From UBA5078 sp041175045 (GTDB lineage: Bacteria; Pseudomonadota; Gammaproteobacteria; Pseudomonadales; Pseudohongiellaceae), in contig JBEDFR010000038.1 of the NCBI GenBank assembly GCA_041175045.1, forward strand, positions 1 to 12,668: a stretch of 12,668 bases of DNA. The letters run 5' to 3'. Shown piece after piece: positions 1-6,700 of this stretch. A model generated the notes under the pieces. It was given only the letters and a program-made list of their open reading frames with translations. It did not search any database and was not told the origin of the DNA. Positions within the stretch are counted from its first letter, which is position 1; the number at the start of each line of letters is the position of its first letter. Position numbers and translations under genes: made by a program.

Positions 1-311
1 ACCTCGCCCGCCTCGCCCAGCGCCGCTGCCCGCGGCCGCAGCAGTTGCAGCGCCATGTAGATCAGGAAAGCGCTGCCCGCCAGCTTCAGCAGGACGACAC
101 TCATCGGCCAGGCGCTGAACAATTGCCCCAGCCCCAGGGCAATGGCCAGCAGCAGAACCTGACATCCCGCCGTGATCCCCAGAATATGTGGCAATGAACG
201 CCGGAAGCCGAAATTGGCCCCGGCTGTCAGCAGCATCAGATTGTTCGGCCCCGGCGTGCCCACCATGGCAATCACGAAGAAGGCGACCGGGATCAGTTGT
301 TCGAACGACAT
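1..311 (-). CDS. LysE/RhtB family amino-acid exporter, N-terminal part (runs off the window)
   Basis: Inner-membrane exporter of the LysE/RhtB family, which expels amino acids or related small metabolites. Only the first 103 codons are visible; the family is usually about 200 residues. The start is MSFEQLIPVAFFVIAMVGTP, followed by the hallmark TPGPNN near residues 19-24 and a glycine-rich FGFRRSLPHILGI stretch. Two further hydrophobic segments lie near residues 45-65 and 70-90. A strong ribosome site (AAGGAGT, 5 nt before the ATG at 311) supports the start. It is divergent from a MocR-type regulator 105 bp away, an arrangement typical of a regulator controlling its neighbouring exporter. Family assignment is firm; the substrate (amino acid, homoserine lactone, amine) cannot be read from this fragment. 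Confidence 0.9.
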   Translation of the reverse strand, partial: MSFEQLIPVAFFVIAMVGTPGPNNLMLLTAGANFGFRRSLPHILGITAGCQVLLLAIALGLGQLFSAWPMSVVLLKLAGSAFLIYMALQLLRPRAAALGEAGE

Positions 312-354
312 GCAGGACTCCTTGAATGGCGCCTATCCTGCGCGCACAATGCCG

Positions 355-394
355 GGCAGTACAGAGTCAAATTTTTGCAATTGTGGCAGTACAG
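355..394. promoter_or_regulatory. Direct-repeat operator candidate between exporter and MocR-type regulator
   Basis: The 10-mer GGCAGTACAG occurs twice, at 355-364 and 385-394, exactly 30 bp apart start to start. That is close to three helical turns, so both copies lie on the same DNA face. MocR-family regulators such as GabR are known to bind widely spaced direct repeats, so this is the likely site for the regulator encoded at 417. The spacer is AT-rich (ATTTTTGCAATTG). A weak sigma-70-like promoter for the regulator (TTGAAT 322-327, 17 bp, CACAAT 345-350) would start transcription just at the first repeat, which would fit autoregulation. The repeat is seen directly; binding and promoter are inferred. 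Confidence 0.6.
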
Positions 395-404
395 TTTCGT
401 TCCC

Positions 405-409
405 GGAGG
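405..409 (+). promoter_or_regulatory. Ribosome binding site fixing the regulator start at 417
   Basis: GGAGG sits 7 nt before the ATG at 417. The frame stays open upstream to 297, but the upstream residues show no GntR similarity and run through the operator and the divergent gene, so 417 is the start. Confidence 0.8.
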
Positions 410-416
410 CCACCCC

Positions 417-1823
417 ATGATTTACCAGCAACTCGCCGAACGCCTGCACACCCTGATCCGTGACGAGGTTTACCCAGTGGGCAGCGCCCTGCCCGGGGTG
501 CGCCGACTCAGCGCTCAGCATGGCGTGAGCGTGTCCACGGCCGTCAACGCCTGTCAGGAACTGGAGAAGCGCGGTGTGCTGGAGGCACGACCGCGCTCCG
601 GTTTCTATGTGCGCCAGGCGCCGGCCCTGCGCGAGCCGCCGCGACAGAGTCTGCCCGCCCGCACACCACGCGCTGTCACCGGACAGGAACGCGTGCTGCG
701 TCTGCTGCAGGCGGTGAACGATCCCGCCATCCTCAATCTGGGCGCCGCGGTGCCCAATCCGGACCTGATGCCGGTTGCCGCTATCGAGCGCGCCTTTCGC
801 TGTGTCCTGCGTACCCAGCGTCGGCGCTGCGTAGGCTATGAATTTCCGCCCGGAGCGCCGGAACTGCGCAGCCAGATCGCGCGGCGTCTGGCTGGTCTGC
901 AGTGCGCGGTGCGAGCGGATGATGTGTTGATCACCAACAGCTGCCAGGAGTCCATCAGCATCGCCCTGCGTCTGCTGACCCGCCCCGGCGACACCGTGGC
1001 GCTGGAGTCGCCCACCTACTACGGCCTGCTGCAGGTGATCGAGTCGCTGGGCCTGAAGGCGCTGGAGATTCCCACCGACCCGGTACACGGCGTGTCGGTC
1101 GAGGCCCTGGAACAGGCGCTGGGGCGCTGGCCGATCGCGGCCTGCGTGCTGATCCCCAATTTTTCCAACCCCCTCGGCGTCTGCCTTACGGACGCACGCA
1201 AGCAACAGGTCCTGGCCCTGCTCAGCCGCTTCGGCGTGCCAGTGGTGGAAGACGACATCTACGGCGACCTGCCACAGTCCGGCCCGCGCCCCCGGCCGCT
1301 CAAGTCCTGGGATACGAACGGTCTGGTCTATTACTGCGGCTCCTCGTCGAAGACGCTCTCGGCGGGCCTGCGCGTGGGCTGGCTGGTGCCGGGCAATGCA
1401 CGCCGGCAGGACGCCCCAAGCGCTGACTACCTGCAATACATGAACACCGTGGCCGTGGGCACACCGTCGCAGCTCGCACTGGCGCATTATCTGCAGCACG
1501 GGCATTACGATCGCTACTTGCGCAAGGTCTGTGCGGAACACGCACTGGCAGTGGCCCGCATGACCGACCGCGTCGTGCGTCTGTTTCCGCCGCAAACACG
1601 CGTCTCGCGCCCGGCGGGCGGCTTCGTGCTGTGGGTCGAATTGCCGGGGAACGTGGACACCACGGCCCTGATGGAACATTCGCTCAATCTGGGCATCAGC
1701 TTCGCGCCGGGGGCCCTGTTCTCGGCCTCGGGCAAGTATGCGAACTGCCTGCGCCTGAATTGTGCCGTGCACTGGGATGCCCGCGTGGAGCGGGCCCTGG
1801 CAGCGCTGGCTGCACTTCTGTGA
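417..1823 (+). CDS. MocR-type (GntR/aminotransferase) PLP-dependent transcriptional regulator
   Basis: A 468-residue regulator with a DNA-binding head and an aminotransferase-fold body that senses PLP or an amino compound. Residues 1-66 form a GntR winged helix-turn-helix (YQQLAERLHTLI, LPGVRRLSAQHGVSVSTAV, ELEKRGVLEARPRSGFYVR). A linker follows to about 95, then a fold-type I aminotransferase domain. Visible PLP features are NSCQESI near 174-180, the NFSNP motif with Asn251, VVEDDIYGD near 276-284 with Asp280 and Tyr282, and SSSKTLSAGLRVGW with the Schiff-base Lys312. An Arg in LRLNC near the C-terminus is the likely carboxylate anchor. All key residues are intact, so PLP binding is expected. 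It is divergent from a LysE-type exporter, its probable target. No subfamily (PdxR, GabR, TauR) can be claimed. Confidence 0.93.
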   Translation: MIYQQLAERLHTLIRDEVYPVGSALPGVRRLSAQHGVSVSTAVNACQELEKRGVLEARPRSGFYVRQAPALREPPRQSLPARTPRAVTGQERVLRLLQAVNDPAILNLGAAVPNPDLMPVAAIERAFRCVLRTQRRRCVGYEFPPGAPELRSQIARRLAGLQCAVRADDVLITNSCQESISIALRLLTRPGDTVALESPTYYGLLQVIESLGLKALEIPTDPVHGVSVEALEQALGRWPIAACVLIPNFSNPLGVCLTDARKQQVLALLSRFGVPVVEDDIYGDLPQSGPRPRPLKSWDTNGLVYYCGSSSKTLSAGLRVGWLVPGNARRQDAPSADYLQYMNTVAVGTPSQLALAHYLQHGHYDRYLRKVCAEHALAVARMTDRVVRLFPPQTRVSRPAGGFVLWVELPGNVDTTALMEHSLNLGISFAPGALFSASGKYANCLRLNCAVHWDARVERALAALAALL

Positions 1824-1900
1824 GTCTCCGGTTCGCGCCTTCACCTGCAAGCCGGCGCCAACGATGACTCGCTGAGTCGTCTTCAGGCAGGCTCCAACCG

Positions 1901-1950
1901 CAAAAGAGAAGGGCCGGAGCCAGCGCCCAAGGCGCTCGCTCCGGCCCCTG
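1901..1950. terminator. Bidirectional intrinsic terminator between regulator and TonB receptor
   Basis: Arms GGGCCGGAGC (1911-1920) and GCTCCGGCCC (1938-1947) are perfect complements. Inside them AGCGCC (1922-1927) pairs with GGCGCT (1931-1936), leaving one C/C mismatch and a 3-nt loop: a 37-nt GC-rich hairpin. On the minus strand it is followed by TTCTCTTTTG, a T-rich tail suited to ending the receptor transcript 26 nt after its stop region. The plus-strand side has only TGTTT, so termination of the regulator is likely weaker. It lies between two convergent genes. Confidence 0.85.
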
Positions 1951-1972
1951 TTTCAGGCTTCAGACCTGACGC

Positions 1973-4873
1973 TTACGCGCCCGGCTGCCAGTCCAGGGAC
2001 AGCCAGAACTGACGGCCCCAGGGAGTGGAGATACGCGACTCGAAGCCACCGATCATCGGCAGACGCTGCGGGCGAATGTCGAACAGGTTGCTGACACCAC
2101 CGCTCAGGGTGATGGTGCTGTCGAAGTACTGATCGAATGTGTAGGCGTACTGCACATTGGTAATCGTCTCGGACTCGATCAGACGGTCTGCCTTCCAACC
2201 ATCGCCGTAACGATCGGTGACACGGTCATCAAACAAGACGTGGTGACGGTAGTTGGCAGACACGCTGGCGGCGTGATTGTCCATGAACCAGTTCAGGCGC
2301 ACGCTGCCCTTGAGCTTGGGCAGCGGGGGCACGATACCGGTCTGGGCATTCTGGAATCCAAGTGCATCCACCAGGACACCGACGTTGTCCTTGTACTCGT
2401 AGTTCAAGGAGTAGGACGCTTCAACACTGGTTGTGAAAGAGCCCCAGTTGCTGGTGTCATAGCTGTAACGTGCCTTGACGTCGACCAGATCGATGAATAC
2501 TGACGCGATGTTCTGGGCCTGTCTGAAGATCGTGTCGACAGACATGTCCAGCGGATCGCGCAGGACCTGATTGCCGGGCTTGCCGGCGATGGAGCGCAGG
2601 TAGGCGTCCGCCGCGGCGCGGTCGGCAGAGCCGACTGTCGGGCGGTAGGTCGCTGCACTGCGGCCGGTGGCAGCCAGGAAGTCACGGAACTGGTCATACA
2701 CAGTATCGGTATCATCCAAGGTACGGATTCGGTCGATATAGGAAACGCTCTGGTAGTCCGCGCTGATGCTCAGATCTTCGATGCCTTCCCAGGTGAAACC
2801 GAAATTGCGGATCACGGAGGTCTCCGGACGCAGGTTCGGGTTGCCAGCCTGACAGGTGGAAGAACCAATCAGAGAGGCATTGAAGAACGGGTCGGTTCCA
2901 GAGAACGCCTCACCGCAAAGCTCGTTCGGAATGAACGGACGAGCCTGTTCGGGCGTGGGAGCCAGGAAGCTCTCGCCCCACGAGGCACGCAGCGCCAGGC
3001 CTTCCAGCGCTTCCCAGCGCAGGGCGACCTTGGGCGTGGTGGACTCGATGCCGAAGTCGGTGAACTGCTCGTGACGCACCGCGGCCTGCATGGCCAGGGA
3101 CTCGAGAATGGGCACTTCCACTTCCAGGAACACTGCTCGGGTTTCGGAGTAGTATTCCGCATCCTTGCGCACGGGTGTGGTGATGTCGACGTTATAGTTC
3201 TGCCCAATCGCTGCAAGCCTGTTGGCAAACGTCGCATTGGCGACATCGCGCCATTGATAGCCCGTTGCCATCGCCACCGCACCAGCCGGTACGTCGAACA
3301 GTTCGCCGGTCACGGTGACTTCCGCAATGTCCAGATAGTCACGGTTGGTGGTTTTGGCGTGATCCTCGTACAGCCAGTTCACGACTTCTTTGGTGTTGTT
3401 GGTGCGTCCCTCCCGGTACAGCGGAGAGCGTGGATCGGCGCTGCCAAAGGGATTGAACCATCCGTTGCCGTTGGGGCCGCCCTTGCCCATCAGGGCAAGC
3501 TGCAGTCGCGGCAGGCTGAGCATGTCGCGGTTGTTGCGATTGAAGCGCTTGTACTCCTGGCGGCTGTAGTAGGCGTAGCCGGTCCAGGTATCGCTGAGAT
3601 CGAAGCGGGAGCCAAACTTCAGACGGTTGGAACTGGTGTCCGTGCCGCCGTCGGTTTCACCGAATTCATTGATAAAGTCGGGCATCACACCCAGACCTGC
3701 GAACGGACGCCACAGATACGGCACCACGTCGAAGCCGAAGGTATTGGCCGGGTGACTGGCTGGAATGAACAGCACGTTGCGGTTGTTCGGGTTCAGCGCG
3801 GTGACCACACCCTTGGTGGACTCGTCTGCCAGGTAGTTCCAGTTGCCGGTGAACTCCAGCTGCAGCCAGTCAGTCGCCTCATAGGTGACGTTCTGGTACA
3901 GGTTGTACTCGTTCATGCCGCGGGCATAGGGGTAGGTATTGGTGTAGTTGTACCAGCAGGTCACGTTTGTGCCCGAGCCCACGATCACGCCGCTGGGAGT
4001 ATTGCCTCGTTCAGTGCGATCGGTCAGCCCCTGATTGAACGTGCCACAACTCGGGTCAGGCAGGTTGCCGCCTGTGGTCCTGCCGCCATGCAGTGCGGCG
4101 AGTTTGGGTGTGGCGCCAGTCACACGACGGAAGGTGCCCGGGTTGCCGGAGCCGGACGAGCCGTCAGCCATCTCCCACTCACGGGGCCGTTCATAGTAGC
4201 CAAGTCGAGTGCGCTTGCGGGCATCGAAGGCCCCCACGTAGTTGATGCCGTTGTCGAAGCTCTTGCCCCACAGAAAGGACACGTTGCCTTCCTCGAAGCC
4301 GCCTTCATCGGGCACCTGGTAGAACGCGCGGGCACGGAAGCCGTCGAATTCCTTGATGGGGATCATGTTGACCACACCGGCTACCGCGTCGGAGCCGTAC
4401 AGGGCCGAACCGCCGTCCAGAACCACTTCCATGCGCTCCACGGCGATGTCCGGGAGCATGGCAGTCACGGAGGTGTCAATGCTGCGGACACCGTCCACCA
4501 AGGTCAACGTGCTGTTTTCACCAAGACCACGCAGATTGAATGTCGTCCCGACGCCGCTTTGTGCGCCATCTGCATCCCCCAGCACGTTCTGCACGACGTT
4601 GGTATTTTGTGTAAAGCTCAAGTCCCGAATGTAACTGGCCATGCTTGGGGCACCAGACTGATAGAGATCGTCCTGGCTGATGGTGGCGACGGGGGAATTC
4701 TGCGCGAAGGCGCTGTTGCGGATGTAGGAGCCGGTGACGACTACTTCCTCGACTTCCGGGTCTTGACCCTGCTGGGCCAGAAGGCTGGCCGGGCTGCAGA
4801 TGGAAACCGCTATGCCCAGCTTGATCATGTTGCGAAGGTAATTCTTCTTGCTGACTGTTTGTGGATACAGCAT
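1973..4873 (-). CDS. TonB-dependent outer-membrane receptor, substrate unknown
   Basis: A 966-residue outer-membrane active transporter energised by TonB-ExbBD. A signal peptide covers about residues 1-34 (basic N-terminus, hydrophobic IKLGIAVSI, cut near LLAQ). A TonB-box-like EEVVVTG follows at 42-48. The plug domain spans about 55-180 and includes TFNLRGLGENSTLTLVDGVR, VERMEVVLDGGSALYGSDAVAGVVNM. The rest is a 22-strand-type barrel with alternating aromatic strands, ending PWGRQFWLSLDWQPGA. That end carries four residues beyond the usual terminal aromatic. GGAGGA 5 nt before the ATG supports the start. This receptor type is common in gammaproteobacteria with many such receptors and is often annotated only generically. 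No siderophore, vitamin B12 or sugar gene adjoins it, so iron-chelate, peptide or glycan uptake all remain possible. By eye it is less GC-rich than the downstream operon. Confidence 0.95.
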   Translation of the reverse strand: MLYPQTVSKKNYLRNMIKLGIAVSICSPASLLAQQGQDPEVEEVVVTGSYIRNSAFAQNSPVATISQDDLYQSGAPSMASYIRDLSFTQNTNVVQNVLGDADGAQSGVGTTFNLRGLGENSTLTLVDGVRSIDTSVTAMLPDIAVERMEVVLDGGSALYGSDAVAGVVNMIPIKEFDGFRARAFYQVPDEGGFEEGNVSFLWGKSFDNGINYVGAFDARKRTRLGYYERPREWEMADGSSGSGNPGTFRRVTGATPKLAALHGGRTTGGNLPDPSCGTFNQGLTDRTERGNTPSGVIVGSGTNVTCWYNYTNTYPYARGMNEYNLYQNVTYEATDWLQLEFTGNWNYLADESTKGVVTALNPNNRNVLFIPASHPANTFGFDVVPYLWRPFAGLGVMPDFINEFGETDGGTDTSSNRLKFGSRFDLSDTWTGYAYYSRQEYKRFNRNNRDMLSLPRLQLALMGKGGPNGNGWFNPFGSADPRSPLYREGRTNNTKEVVNWLYEDHAKTTNRDYLDIAEVTVTGELFDVPAGAVAMATGYQWRDVANATFANRLAAIGQNYNVDITTPVRKDAEYYSETRAVFLEVEVPILESLAMQAAVRHEQFTDFGIESTTPKVALRWEALEGLALRASWGESFLAPTPEQARPFIPNELCGEAFSGTDPFFNASLIGSSTCQAGNPNLRPETSVIRNFGFTWEGIEDLSISADYQSVSYIDRIRTLDDTDTVYDQFRDFLAATGRSAATYRPTVGSADRAAADAYLRSIAGKPGNQVLRDPLDMSVDTIFRQAQNIASVFIDLVDVKARYSYDTSNWGSFTTSVEASYSLNYEYKDNVGVLVDALGFQNAQTGIVPPLPKLKGSVRLNWFMDNHAASVSANYRHHVLFDDRVTDRYGDGWKADRLIESETITNVQYAYTFDQYFDSTITLSGGVSNLFDIRPQRLPMIGGFESRISTPWGRQFWLSLDWQPGA

Positions 4874-4960
4874 TTACTTCCTCCAGATCTGTTTCATTTT
4901 TGTTGTAATGAGCAGCCCGCCACGGATGCTCCTCTTGAGTGAGCGTCGCGTGCCGGACCT

Positions 4961-5040
4961 GGGTGCGTTATGCGTCTTTCCCTGTGCACCCGTTTGCTTC
5001 TGTCTCTCCCTGTTGCGCCCCTCGGCAAGCACATGAGGGG
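4961..5040 (-). promoter_or_regulatory. Possible structured 5' leader of the TonB receptor mRNA (two hairpins)
   Basis: Read on the minus strand, CCCCTC...GAGGGG (5035-5040 with 5018-5023, 11-nt loop) is followed by GGGTGC...GCACCC (4986-4991 with 4961-4966, 19-nt loop). Both stems are perfect over 6 bp. If the promoter at 5120-5149 is used, the leader is about 240 nt, unusually long. I looked for the conserved boxes of a cobalamin riboswitch and did not find them. Stems of this length can arise by chance in GC-rich DNA, so this is a weak call. Confidence 0.3.
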
Positions 5041-5072
5041 GGCAGAAATGCGAGATTTTCGCTGCTCATGCC

Positions 5073-5102
5073 AGTGTCAACAAACCGATATGAAGTGACA
5101 CT
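5073..5102. promoter_or_regulatory. Inverted repeat AGTGTCA-N16-TGACACT, operator candidate for the TonB receptor
   Basis: AGTGTCA (5073-5079) and TGACACT (5096-5102) are perfect 7-bp inverted arms separated by 16 bp, giving 23 bp between arm centres, about two helical turns. Such spacing suits a dimeric regulator touching two successive major grooves. The left arm also overlaps a perfect TTGACA (minus strand, 5075-5080), though no good -10 follows at 16-18 bp. It sits just downstream of the better promoter candidate. The identity of any binding protein is unknown; it does not match a Fur box that I can see. Confidence 0.4.
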
Positions 5103-5119
5103 TTGCAACGACGAAACGG

Positions 5120-5149
5120 TTTATACACCAGTTGAACGGAGGGAAGCAA
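5120..5149 (-). promoter_or_regulatory. Candidate sigma-70 promoter of the TonB receptor
   Basis: On the minus strand TTGCTT (5144-5149), an 18-bp spacer and TATAAA (5120-5125) form a plausible promoter: the -10 matches 5 of 6 consensus bases, the -35 only 3 of 6. Transcription would begin near 5113. Confidence 0.4.
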
Positions 5150-5203
5150 ACAGCGAACACCCGCTCGGCATCGCCTGGAAAGATCAGGAAAACAGTGGGA
5201 ATT

Positions 5204-6700
5204 TCAGTGACATCGCAGATCGTGCAAACGTTCCAGAAGTTCTCGAACGTCAATTTGATACTCGCGACTGAGGGTATCGACATAGAGAATCTCGCTGCTG
5301 TTGGGGCCGGTTGCATGCCAGCGCCTGATGAAGCGGGCGTTGTTGCTGCCGGCAAACACAGTGCAGGTGCGCACGCCCAGCGCGGCACCGATGTGCTGAC
5401 AGGCGGAGTCGTAACCGATGAATTCGTCACTGCGGGCAATCAGCGCTGCTATCTCTCCCACGTCGCACTCGATACCCAGCAGGCGTGCCTGCGGATCGGC
5501 CTGCGCCAGGTCGCAGAAGCGCAGTTGAGCCGTGGCGTGCCCCGCCTCCTGCGCCAGCGCCAGCACATGGCGACTGCGCGCGGTCTCTTCCTCGCCGAAG
5601 CCAAGATCGAGCAGCACCACGGTGTCGGGCTCCCGCAGCAGTCGCAACACCAGTTCCGCCTCGAAATCACCCTCCACCCGCTTGCGCTGATTGCCGCCCA
5701 CCCCGAAGTTGAGCGCCACGACCTTGCAGGTACCGCCACGGGACTGCCTGCGGATGAAACGGGCTGCCGCCTCCACCACGCCAGGCGCGAGCCAGACGCG
5801 AGGGTAGCTGTAGTCGCCCTGGCCCAGCACGTCATCCAGCCAGACATTGGTAAGCGTCGAGATGGAGCCCTTCACCGGGTACCCTGCCTTGCCACGGCTG
5901 TTGAAGAAGCGATACCAGCGGTCGGGCACCAGGGGCAGCACGCCCAGCTGGGTCAGGCGGGAATCCGGGTCGAACACCAGATACTCGCCTTCCTCCAGCC
6001 CGGCCAGCTCTTCCTGCACGGTGTCCACCAGGTCCAGCCACACACTGAAGCGCTCGACCAGTCCGCCATGACGGGCATAGTGCAGGTCACGCACACGCAG
6101 TCCGGACTCCGGCGCCATGATCTGGCGCAGCTTGGCATTGCCGAGCACCACGAGTTCGGCGCCCGGAAACGCCGCCGCCAGACGCTGACAGATCACGCTG
6201 GTCACGGCCACATCCGCGCCGATGGTGACGCGGGACAGGACCAGTATCTTGCGCGGCCGCAGGCCCGACGGCAGCGGCATGTCCGGGCTCAGACGAATGG
6301 ATTCGATGCGCTGGTAAAGCTGCTCCTGGGATTGCAGCGCAAAGGCATCGAGCCGGGCAGCCAGGCGCGCGCCTTCGGGCAGCGTTCGCAGATAGGCGGT
6401 CACCTGACAGATCAGCCGGTTGTAGGTTTCGGTCTGCAGTTCCTCGAAATCGTCGCAGAGGCGCTCGACGATCACGCCGAACAAGGTGCGGGCGGCCATC
6501 TGGTTGAGGCCGGGATCCGCGAAATGCGTCGCCATCTCGCAGATCAGTCGGATGTAGTGCTCGTTGTACTCATCGCTGTAGAAGTAACGGTCCACAAAGC
6601 TCGCGGCGATGCGCTGGGCGAGCGAGTGCAGCTGCTCGGGCGACGGCGCGGGTTGTGACTTCAGCGCGTCCCACTGCTGCTGGTACCAGGCGGGTTTCAT
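5204..6700 (-). CDS. Divergent GT9 (heptosyltransferase-like) GT-B protein with extra N-terminal helical domain
   Basis: A 498-residue cytoplasmic protein. Residues 1-145 are largely helical and rich in charged and aromatic residues (DRYFYSDEYNEHYIRLICEM, TETYNRLICQ); I recognise no known domain there. From about 150 it resembles the GT9 family: KILVLSRVTIGADVAVTSV (150s-160s) stands in for the usual N-loop with its Asp (Asp163). VVALNFGVGGNQRKR near 327-341 replaces the usual PGA...K.WP donor-site strand. EFIGYDSACQHIGAALGV near 426-443 replaces the common TNDTGPMHLAAALGVP. The fold is probably kept, but donor-site residues differ, so the activated sugar may not be ADP-heptose, or the protein may be non-catalytic. 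Its ATG overlaps the preceding stop by 4 nt (ATGA), indicating translational coupling to the WaaF-like gene. Family confidence is good; function is unknown. Confidence 0.8.
   Translation of the reverse strand: MKPAWYQQQWDALKSQPAPSPEQLHSLAQRIAASFVDRYFYSDEYNEHYIRLICEMATHFADPGLNQMAARTLFGVIVERLCDDFEELQTETYNRLICQVTAYLRTLPEGARLAARLDAFALQSQEQLYQRIESIRLSPDMPLPSGLRPRKILVLSRVTIGADVAVTSVICQRLAAAFPGAELVVLGNAKLRQIMAPESGLRVRDLHYARHGGLVERFSVWLDLVDTVQEELAGLEEGEYLVFDPDSRLTQLGVLPLVPDRWYRFFNSRGKAGYPVKGSISTLTNVWLDDVLGQGDYSYPRVWLAPGVVEAAARFIRRQSRGGTCKVVALNFGVGGNQRKRVEGDFEAELVLRLLREPDTVVLLDLGFGEEETARSRHVLALAQEAGHATAQLRFCDLAQADPQARLLGIECDVGEIAALIARSDEFIGYDSACQHIGAALGVRTCTVFAGSNNARFIRRWHATGPNSSEILYVDTLSREYQIDVRELLERLHDLRCH

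Larger units (their letters stand above)
4874..5203. other. Gene-free region of about 330 bp upstream of the TonB receptor
   Basis: This lies between the end of the three-gene minus-strand operon (stop at 5204) and the receptor start. I see no convincing gene: the short frames here have no ribosome site or recognisable protein. No GC-hairpin plus T-run follows the operon's last stop, so that transcript may end Rho-dependently or read through into the receptor. It contains the promoter, inverted repeat and leader hairpins listed separately. Confidence 0.6.

Noticed and set aside
297..416. 40-residue upstream extension of the MocR-type regulator
   Set aside because: The winged-helix domain begins at MIYQQLAERL after a GGAGG site; the extension would run through the operator and the divergent gene's start.
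333..1850. 505-codon frame on the minus strand opposite the MocR-type regulator
   Set aside because: No recognisable protein; the plus strand encodes an intact GntR-aminotransferase with all PLP residues.
3071..4942. Long open frame (623 codons) on the plus strand opposite the TonB receptor
   Set aside because: It is antisense to a clear receptor, its translation is rich in His, Val and Gly with no motif, and no ribosome site or promoter fits. Long antisense frames are expected in GC-rich DNA.
4874..5113. Cobalamin riboswitch in front of the TonB receptor
   Set aside because: The conserved B12-box and core segments of that riboswitch class are not visible in the minus-strand leader.
5132..6658. 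Long open frame (508 codons) on the plus strand opposite the GT9-like gene
   Set aside because: The translation is Gln-, His- and Arg-rich without domains, while the minus strand encodes a protein with family motifs and coupled translation.
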